Origin: an uncultured Methylococcaceae bacterium
GTDB taxonomy: Bacteria > Pseudomonadota > Gammaproteobacteria > Methylococcales > Methylomonadaceae
Length of the DNA: 6,284 bases
Assembly (NCBI GenBank): GCA_913009515.1
Contig: CAJVYO010000107.1
Coordinates: 1 to 6,284, forward strand
Direction of reading: 5' to 3'
Below are positions 1-5,700 of this stretch, piece after piece (the first letter of the stretch is position 1; each line of letters begins with the position of its first letter). A program made the translations under genes and the position numbers. Under the pieces are notes generated by a model, which did no database searches, was not told the origin of the DNA, and saw only the letters and a program-made list of their open reading frames with translations.

Positions 1-1
1 T

Positions 2-562
2 CAATTAAGCCAAGTTGATATGATGCAGCAATCAGCACTGATTAGTAATGTTATTTTATTTAGCTTAGTGATTGCTTTTATTTTGATGGCAAGTTACCAG
101 CGAATTAACGCCTATGAAGCGTTTATTGAAGGTGCAAAGGAGGGCTTTAGTACTGCTATTATGATTATTCCCTATTTAGTCGCAATGCTAGTCGCCATTG
201 GCGTGTTTAGAGCCAGTGGAGCATTAGAATTATGTACAGATGGCTTACGTTATGGCATTAATTTAGTGGGCTGGGATGCACGTTTTATTGATGCGATGCC
301 AACCGCATTCATGAAACCGTTTAGCGGCAGTGGCGCAAGAGCGATGATGGTTGATACGATGACAACGTATGGTGCGGATTCATTTTCAGGACGTTTGGCG
401 TCTGTTTTGCAAGGCAGTACAGAAACGACATTTTATGTCTTGAGTGTTTATTTTGGAGCCGTGGGTATTAAAAATATTCGTCATGCGTTAGCCTGTGGAC
501 TGATTGCGGATATAGCAGGCATTATCGCGGCGATTTTTGTGAGCTATTGGTTTTTTGCTTAG
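2..562 (+). CDS. SpmB-type nucleoside-recognition (Gate) domain membrane protein, probably 5'-partial
   Basis: This encodes a hydrophobic integral membrane protein of the SpmB / nucleoside-recognition (Gate) family. Visible family marks are the YEAFIEGAKEGF segment, the membrane stretch IIPYLVAMLVAIGVFRASGA, the PFSGSGARAMM signature, and the highly conserved QGSTETTFYVLSVYFGAVG near the C-terminus. At least four membrane-spanning stretches are visible. In Bacillus, SpmA and SpmB act in spore core dehydration. The role in non-spore-formers is unsettled, and a transport or nucleoside-linked function is only inferred. The frame is open from the first bases of the window. Two ATGs (20 and 23) would give about 180 residues, which matches stand-alone SpmB, but no convincing ribosome binding site precedes them. 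Gram-negatives often carry an SpmA-SpmB fusion of about 400 residues, so I favour a C-terminal fragment of such a fusion; the ATG at 20 is the alternative. The gene ends at TAG 560-562. Confidence 0.8.
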   Translation, partial: QLSQVDMMQQSALISNVILFSLVIAFILMASYQRINAYEAFIEGAKEGFSTAIMIIPYLVAMLVAIGVFRASGALELCTDGLRYGINLVGWDARFIDAMPTAFMKPFSGSGARAMMVDTMTTYGADSFSGRLASVLQGSTETTFYVLSVYFGAVGIKNIRHALACGLIADIAGIIAAIFVSYWFFA

Positions 563-590
563 TAGGTGAAAATAAAATTAGCGGTATAAT
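563..590 (+). promoter_or_regulatory. Candidate sigma70-type promoter of the HvfA-like gene
   Basis: A perfect TATAAT hexamer lies at 585-590, in the 111-base gap before the secreted Cys-Gly protein. The -35 side is weak: no good TTGACA match lies 16-18 bases upstream, so the promoter may need an activator or be only moderately strong. Transcription from here would leave an untranslated leader of roughly 75 bases. I see no clear metal-regulator operator such as a CueR-type dyad. The rest of the gap (591-664) is very AT-rich. Confidence 0.45.
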
Positions 591-664
591 GAACTGATAA
601 TATAGCATTAAGTACTTAGTAGGGTATTTGGGCTTATTAAATTTAAATAATAATAAAATATAAC

Positions 665-668
665 GGAG
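665..668 (+). promoter_or_regulatory. Ribosome binding site of the HvfA-like gene
   Basis: GGAG lies five bases before the ATG at 674. This is a strong Shine-Dalgarno match that fixes the start, and the start is further supported by the signal peptide that begins exactly there. Confidence 0.8.
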
Positions 669-673
669 ATAGT

Positions 674-751
674 ATGAAAAATAAAATAACAGCATTAACA
701 ACGGTTGGTGTCGCATTAGCGTCTTCATTGGTCATGACAGCGGCTACTGCG
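674..751 (+). other. Sec signal peptide of the HvfA-like protein
   Basis: Residues 1-26 have a basic start (MKNK), a hydrophobic core (roughly residues 6-21) and an A-T-A signal peptidase I site at 24-26 before Glu27. No lipobox cysteine is present, as the first Cys is residue 58. The mature product is therefore expected to be free in the periplasm or exported further. Confidence 0.85.
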
Positions 752-1435
752 GAAAGCAATCCATTTGCTATGACGGAATTAGACAGCGGTTATATGCAGC
801 TTGCTGAAGCTGATATGCGTTTAGATAAAGCAAAAGAAGCATCATGTGGCGAAGGCAAATGCGGCAATATGATGAATAAAGCTGAAACAACCATGAAAAA
901 AGGCATGGAAAGCTCATGTGGTAGCATGATGAAAGGCAAAGAAGGTGCTTGTGGTGATATGAAGGCTAAAAAATCACACACTAATAAGGTTTCAACGTCA
1001 GGTTGGGGCAATAAAAAAGCGAAAGAAGCAAAGTGTGGCGAAGGAAAATGCGGCGATATGATGGATAAGGCGCAAAGTAAAATGAAAAAAGGTAAAGAAA
1101 ATAGTTGTGGTGCCATGATGAAAGGCAAAGAAGGCGCTTGTGGTATGGGAATGAAAGGCGGCATGAAAGAAGGCGGCATGAAAAAAATGAAAATGGGTGA
1201 AGGCATGTGTGGCGGCATGATGAAAGGCGGCATGAAAAAAATGAAAATGGGCGAAGGCATGTGTGGCGGCGGGATGATGAAAGGCGGTATGGGAAAAATG
1301 AAAGAAGGCATGGAGCATAAATGCGGCGGCATGAAAGGAAAAATGAAAGGCGGCATGGGTGGCATGGGAAGCACCAAAGGCTCAGAAGCTAGCTGTGGCT
1401 CAATGATTTCTAAAGATAAAGCGGCTGGTCAATAA
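674..1435 (+). CDS. HvfA-like secreted EGxCG-repeat protein, probable copper-binding RiPP precursor
   Basis: This is a 253-residue secreted low-complexity protein. Residues 1-26 are a Sec signal peptide ending in ATA before Glu27. Residues 29-44 (NPFAMTELDSGYMQLA) resemble the conserved segment that I recall preceding the repeats in HvfA-type proteins. The rest is Lys, Gly, Met and Cys. There are twelve cysteines (58, 63, 82, 93, 121, 126, 145, 156, 179, 197, 217, 241), and every one is followed by Gly. Six lie in EGxCG: EGKCG at 60 and 123, EGACG at 90 and 153, EGMCG at 176 and 194. About 40 residues are Met, concentrated after residue 158. In the HvfA family, EGKCG cysteines are converted by an MNIO (DUF692) enzyme with a partner protein to copper-binding oxazolone-thioamide groups. 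Modification here is inferred, because no such enzyme lies in the window. A simple Met/Cys metal-buffering protein is the alternative. Its own promoter and terminator suggest a single-gene transcript. Confidence 0.75.
   Translation: MKNKITALTTVGVALASSLVMTAATAESNPFAMTELDSGYMQLAEADMRLDKAKEASCGEGKCGNMMNKAETTMKKGMESSCGSMMKGKEGACGDMKAKKSHTNKVSTSGWGNKKAKEAKCGEGKCGDMMDKAQSKMKKGKENSCGAMMKGKEGACGMGMKGGMKEGGMKKMKMGEGMCGGMMKGGMKKMKMGEGMCGGGMMKGGMGKMKEGMEHKCGGMKGKMKGGMGGMGSTKGSEASCGSMISKDKAAGQ
827..1144 (+). repeat. Duplicated 43-residue four-cysteine module inside the HvfA-like gene
   Basis: Residues 52-94 (bases 827-955) and 115-157 (bases 1016-1144) are copies of one module; 34 of 43 residues are identical by my alignment. 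Each has the same four cysteines with identical spacing, in the order SCG or KCG, EGKCG, SCG, KGKEGACG, so cysteines 58/63/82/93 map to 121/126/145/156. The copies are offset by 189 bases and joined by a linker holding the only Trp (111) and no Cys. This shows growth of the protein by internal duplication. Confidence 0.9.
1172..1282 (+). repeat. Tandem 18-19-residue Met-rich EGMCG repeat
   Basis: Two adjacent copies of the unit GGMKKMKMGEGMCGGMMK run at residues 167-184 (bases 1172-1225) and 185-203 (bases 1226-1282). The second has one extra Gly after the cysteine. The DNA copies are almost identical, differing mainly at a third position (ggt/ggc) and by the inserted codon, which points to recent tandem duplication or slippage. 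Each unit contributes one EGMCG and about seven methionines. Confidence 0.85.
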
Positions 1436-1448
1436 AGTTATAGTGTTT

Positions 1449-1480
1449 AAAAGCGGGTAATGCTACCCGTTTTTACTTTT
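1449..1480 (+). terminator. Intrinsic terminator after the HvfA-like gene
   Basis: The stem CGGGTA (1454-1459) pairs with TACCCG (1464-1469) around the four-base loop ATGC. It is extended outward by G-T and A-T pairs and followed by a T-rich tract (1470-1480). It begins 13 bases after the TAA of the upstream gene. The outer A/T flanks could also let it work in the other direction, but no convergent gene is present. Confidence 0.85.
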
Positions 1481-1495
1481 TAATCTTGCGTCTCT

Positions 1496-2620
1496 TTGCC
1501 TGTGAATCCCCTAAGTTTATATATTCATTTCCCGTGGTGTATTCAAAAATGCCCTTATTGTGATTTTAATTCTCATGCAGTTAAAGACACTATTCCTGAA
1601 AAAAATTATATTGAAGTGTTATTGCGTGATTTAGCCCGTGATATTGAATTTTTTCAAGAAACACGTCCGTTGCAGAGTATTTTTATGGGTGGTGGCACAC
1701 CAAGTTTATTTTCAGCCACCGAGCTTGAGCGATTATTAGGCGGTATTCAACAGCAGCTTGATTTTGCCGATAATATTGAAATTACCTTAGAAGCGAATCC
1801 CAGCACCTTTGAAAGTCAGAAATTTATTGATTATCGCCAGATTGGTATTAATCGCTTGTCGATTGGCGTACAAAGTTTTCATCCGCACCATTTAAAACGC
1901 TTAGGTCGTATACATTCGGCTCAAGAAGCCATAGAGGCGGCTCATATTGCACGCGAAGCAGGTTTTGATAATCTAAATTTAGATTTAATGTTTGGTTTGC
2001 CTAATAGCACGCTGACAGAAAGTATTGCCGATATTAAACAAGCAATTGCTCTGAGGCCAACACATCTTTCTTTTTACCAGCTTACACTAGAGCCGAATAC
2101 CTATTTTTATAAATATCCCCCCAAATTACCCGATGAAGATCATATATTTACCGCACAACTAGCCTGCCAAGATATTCTCGAAGCACACGGGTATATTCAA
2201 TATGAAGTCTCTGCGTATGCTCAAGACACTAAGCAATGTCAGCATAATATAAATTATTGGTCATTTGGTGATTATTTAGGTATTGGCGCGGGAGCACATG
2301 GCAAAATTAATCATACGCGTACTAGTAAAGTAAAACGGCCTGAACACTATTTACAAGAAAATCAGCAAGACCGTCAGTATGAAGTGATTGTGCCAGAGGA
2401 TTTGCCTTTAGAGTTTTTAATGAATCATCTCCGTTTAAAAAAGGGCTTTAATTTAAGCACTTTTGTTGCTCGAACAGGTTTAAATTCACATTGTTTACAG
2501 CAGTCTTTAGAGCAATGTTTGCATGAAAATTTATTGCAAAAACACGGTGAGCAATACCTGTGTACTGAAAAAGGCTGGCATTTTTTAGACAGTATTTTAG
2601 AAAAATTTCTTAATTTATAA
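1496..2620 (+). CDS. hemW: HemW, radical-SAM heme chaperone
   Basis: HemW (formerly called an oxygen-independent coproporphyrinogen III oxidase-like protein) is a radical-SAM-fold heme chaperone thought to deliver heme to respiratory proteins. The N-terminus has the 4Fe-4S motif CxxxCxxC at Cys15, Cys19 and Cys22 in HFPWCIQKCPYCDFNSH. The residue two after the last cysteine is Phe24, where true HemN has a fourth cysteine; this separates HemW from HemN. GGGTP (65-69) and the EANP segment (99-102) belong to the SAM-binding barrel, RLSIGVQSF (120-128) is family-typical, and HNINYWSFGDYLGIGAGAHG marks the HemW C-terminal half. At 374 residues it has normal length. The start is TTG 1496 or GTG 1502. 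A stop at 1481 and the lack of any in-frame ATG before the motif rule out an ATG start, and no clear ribosome binding site is visible. A terminator ends 16 bases upstream. Confidence 0.93.
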   Translation: MPVNPLSLYIHFPWCIQKCPYCDFNSHAVKDTIPEKNYIEVLLRDLARDIEFFQETRPLQSIFMGGGTPSLFSATELERLLGGIQQQLDFADNIEITLEANPSTFESQKFIDYRQIGINRLSIGVQSFHPHHLKRLGRIHSAQEAIEAAHIAREAGFDNLNLDLMFGLPNSTLTESIADIKQAIALRPTHLSFYQLTLEPNTYFYKYPPKLPDEDHIFTAQLACQDILEAHGYIQYEVSAYAQDTKQCQHNINYWSFGDYLGIGAGAHGKINHTRTSKVKRPEHYLQENQQDRQYEVIVPEDLPLEFLMNHLRLKKGFNLSTFVARTGLNSHCLQQSLEQCLHENLLQKHGEQYLCTEKGWHFLDSILEKFLNL

Positions 2621-2642
2621 ATAACAATAACATAGCAGGTTT

Positions 2643-2689
2643 TTCCCTTATCTTGTGTTATTAGCAATAAAAATCACTATATCTTGTGT
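2643..2689 (+). promoter_or_regulatory. Paired NrdR-like boxes upstream of nrdJ
   Basis: Box 2 (2674-2689, TCACTATATCTTGTGT) matches the palindromic NrdR consensus acaCwAtATaTwGtgt at about 14 of 16 positions. Box 1 (2643-2658) keeps the right half (TATCTTGTGT) but is degenerate on the left. The shared 13-mer TATCTTGTGTTAT occurs at 2649-2661 and 2680-2692, exactly 31 bases apart, about three helical turns. That is the spacing known for NrdR box pairs. NrdR is the ATP/dATP-sensing repressor of ribonucleotide reductase genes, so this placement 84 bases before the nrdJ ATG predicts repression of nrdJ when dNTPs are plentiful. Confidence 0.7.
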
Positions 2690-2717
2690 TATCATAGCCG
2701 GCCCTAAAAATAGATTT

Positions 2718-2743
2718 ACTATATTAAATGCTTTTTATATAGT
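2718..2743. repeat. AT-rich inverted repeat in the nrdJ leader
   Basis: ACTATAT (2718-2724) is the reverse complement of ATATAGT (2737-2743). With one T-T mismatch the pairing extends inward (AAA 2726-2728 with TTT 2733-2735), giving a weak AT hairpin. No T-tract follows, so it is not a terminator. The arms resemble the left half of an NrdR box (CACTATAT) and the region could also contain -10 elements (TATATA 2736-2741). Function is unknown. Confidence 0.4.
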
Positions 2744-2762
2744 GAAAAATCATGTCACGACT

Positions 2763-2766
2763 AGGA
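2763..2766 (+). promoter_or_regulatory. Ribosome binding site of nrdJ
   Basis: AGGA lies six bases before the ATG at 2773, which supports this start. An ATG at 2766 is out of frame. Confidence 0.65.
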
Positions 2767-2772
2767 TGAACT

Positions 2773-5700
2773 ATGAGCGATACGCCCTCTAAAAAAATAG
2801 ATAGTAATACCGATATTCAACTTCAAGACGCTTCCATAGATATTTGGGATATTAAATATCGCTTAAAAACCAAATCAGGTGAAGCGGTTGATAAAGATAT
2901 TGATGCCACTTATCAGCGTGTTGCAAAAGCCTTATCCGATGTCGAAAAGGGCAGTGCGAATCAAAATAAATATTATCAAGAATTTTTATGGGCATTACGG
3001 CATGGCGCCATTCCTGCAGGGCGTATTATTTCTAATGCGGGTGCATTAGCTCATAAACCTGCGACTTCAACTATTAATTGTACAGTATCAGGTGTTATTC
3101 ATGATTCTATGGATGATATCCTCTTAAAGGTACATGAGTCGGGGCTTACGCTCAAAGCGGGGTGTGTTGCTCATGATAGTTTAGTGGTGACTGAACAAGG
3201 CTATGTGACGGCAAAACAAGCTGTTGAAGAGCAGCATCAGCAAATATTAAGTTATGATAAGGCGACTAATCACTTTGAAATGAAGCCGATTCTAAAGCAT
3301 ATGACAACTCATGTGCCAAAAGATGAAAACATTGAAATTGAATCCCATTTAGGGACTTTAACCACTTCAATAAAACATCCTGTACTTGTTTATCGTGATG
3401 ATAGTTTGCAATATGTACGGGCAGATGAAATCACCCTATTTGATGGCTTAGTTCATCATCAATTAGCATGGGAAGGCGATAAAAAACAGGCTTTAAAAGC
3501 ATGGTTTACCGGTGCGCATTTGGGTGATGGTTCAGCCTATGAAAAGAAGTTTGAGTATGCTTCGACAAGAGAAAAATGGCAGCAAAAAGCTGAAATGCAA
3601 GGTAAGCGTCTGATTTTTAAAATTCGAGCGGCTGAGCGTGAAGTCGTTGAGCGTTATGCCTTATTTTTTCAGCAGTTTTGTAATAGTCAGGCTAAAGTCG
3701 TTAGTAATGTCACACCTAATAATACCCCTGTTTGGGATTTTACCGTTGCAAGTTTTGAAGCCAGTAAAGCAAGCGTTTTAATCGATGAACAAATAGGTAA
3801 AAAAACAGCTACTTTACGTGTACCTCAATGGATTAAGCAACAGCCTGAAAAGTATTTTTTAGCTTTTTTAGCAGGCTTAATTGATACTGATGGCACCGTT
3901 AATACTGAACGTGGAAGTGCTATTTTAAGTAGTCAAAATAAATCCTTTACTTATGAAATCCAAAGTTTATTAGCGTTATTTGGTGTGCATGGTGCGATTA
4001 CACATAGAAAAGCCCGCTCACATATGTATAACGGGCATTTAATTAAAGATTCAGGTGGCTATAACCTGAAAATATCGGATTCTAATTTTTTATTAAAATT
4101 ATCAGAATTTATGGCTGATAGCGGTAAAAAATCGCGTATTAAAGAATATCAGACGCAAGCGGGACAATATGATCATTATGTAATGACCAATAGTCTACGT
4201 ACAGCCTTGGAAGAGGTAGCTGAAAATCTTTCACACCTTGAAAAACAACACTTAGGTTTTTATCATAGCAAGCATTCTCAAAGCACAGTAAGTCGTATTT
4301 ACCTTGATAGATGGACGACACAATTTCCACAGCTAAAAACCCAAATCGACTTTGTTCGCCAATTACGCCCCGTTAAAAATATTGAACGTCATTTAGATAT
4401 TGATGAAACGTTTTATGATTTTACTGTTGAGACACATAATAATTATTTAGCAGGAAAAAATGGCTTAATTACCATTCATAATTGCGGTATTGGTTATGAA
4501 TTTTCAACATTGAGACCTAAAGATGCGTATGTTTCAGGTGCTGGTGCGTATACCTCAGGGCCATTATCGTTTATGGATATTTACGATAAAATGTGTTTTA
4601 CCGTTTCGAGTGCAGGGGGACGACGTGGTGCTCAAATGGCAACCTTTGATATTTGCCACCCTGATGTGGTCGATTTTATTCGGGCTAAACGGGAAGATGG
4701 GCGTTTAAGACAATTTAATTTATCATTGCTAATTACCAGTGAATTTGTGGAAGCCGTTAAAGCCGACAAACCGTGGCCATTATCATTTCCTATTATGCAG
4801 CGGGAACTTGAAGAGGACGATATAAATTTAGCCGATGAAGAGGCTGTGATTTGGCGTGATTTACCCCATACTGATGGTTATGTAGAAAATGAGTCAGGTT
4901 TAGTAGCATGTAAAATTACCAAAACCCTGCCTGCAAAACGTCTATGGGATATTATTATGTCCTCAACTTACGATTATGCAGAACCGGGCTTTATCTTAAT
5001 TGATAAAGTTAATGAAATGAATAATAACTGGTACTGCGAAGATATACGCACGACAAATCCTTGTGTGACAGCTGATACACGTTTGCATACGCAATATGGC
5101 ATGGTAAAAATTGGTGAGCTTTATGCCAATCAAGCCCCTTTAAGTGTTACCATTGATAAGCGTGCATTAAATCAGGATACAACAGGTACTGAGGTGCGTC
5201 CTGCTAAAGCGGCCTTTATGACATCGCAGTCAGCTAAAATATATAAAGTCACTACTGAAGCGGGCTATGAAATTAAAGCCACTGCATGGCATGATTTTTA
5301 TACGTCACGAGGAAAAATAAAATTAAAAGATTTACTTGTCGGTGATAACTTATTTATTCAATCCGCTAAAGGACAATTTGGAACACAAGGGGATAATACC
5401 TTTGGTAAATTATTAGGTTTTATAGCGGGTGATGGGCATTTTACAAATCGTGGTAAAGGCAAACAAGGTGCGGTAATTGGTCTTTGGAATGACGACCGTA
5501 TTTTTGCTCCGATGTTAGTAAATTATATCAATGAATTATTAGCAAGTACTCAGTTACAAGAGACAAATCGACAATATCCTGTGTCTGCAGTCGCTATTCC
5601 ACAACGTAATATGGTGACGATTACTTCAGTTGTGTTAGCGCGTGTTTTAGCATTATATGATTTCAATAAAGAAACTAAACTTCGCGTACCTGAAGTGGTT

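Noticed and set aside
558..623. Nine-base direct repeat CTTAGTAGG at 558-566 and 615-623
   Set aside because: One copy overlaps the stop codon of the upstream gene and the match is short in AT-rich DNA, so chance is the simplest explanation.
563..673. CueR-type copper operator before the HvfA-like gene
   Set aside because: I see no 19-base promoter spacer with a dyad. Copper regulation is plausible but not shown by the sequence.
522..728. Minus-strand 68-codon frame over the gap before the HvfA-like gene
   Set aside because: It overlaps the promoter, ribosome binding site and signal peptide of a well-supported gene, and its composition is that of AT-rich noise.
998..1318. Second minus-strand open frame rich in His, Phe and Ala
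   Set aside because: It is also an antisense by-product of the same low-complexity gene.
790..1377. Long minus-strand open frame rich in Pro, Phe, Met and Ile
   Set aside because: It is the antisense of the repetitive Met/Lys/Gly gene, where few codons can give reverse stops. It has no start context and no family resemblance.
2425..2667. Minus-strand Cys/Lys-rich frame overlapping the hemW 3' end
   Set aside because: It is antisense to a conserved hemW region and has no recognisable domain.
2621..2772. Possible cobalamin riboswitch before the B12-dependent reductase
   Set aside because: The gap is too short and lacks a B12-box-like element. The NrdR boxes explain it better.
4139..4330. Minus-strand 63-codon frame
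   Set aside because: It is antisense to intein 1, whose frame is continuous and motif-supported.
4523..4708. Plus-strand 61-codon frame
   Set aside because: It is an out-of-frame reading of the conserved NrdJ segment between the inteins.
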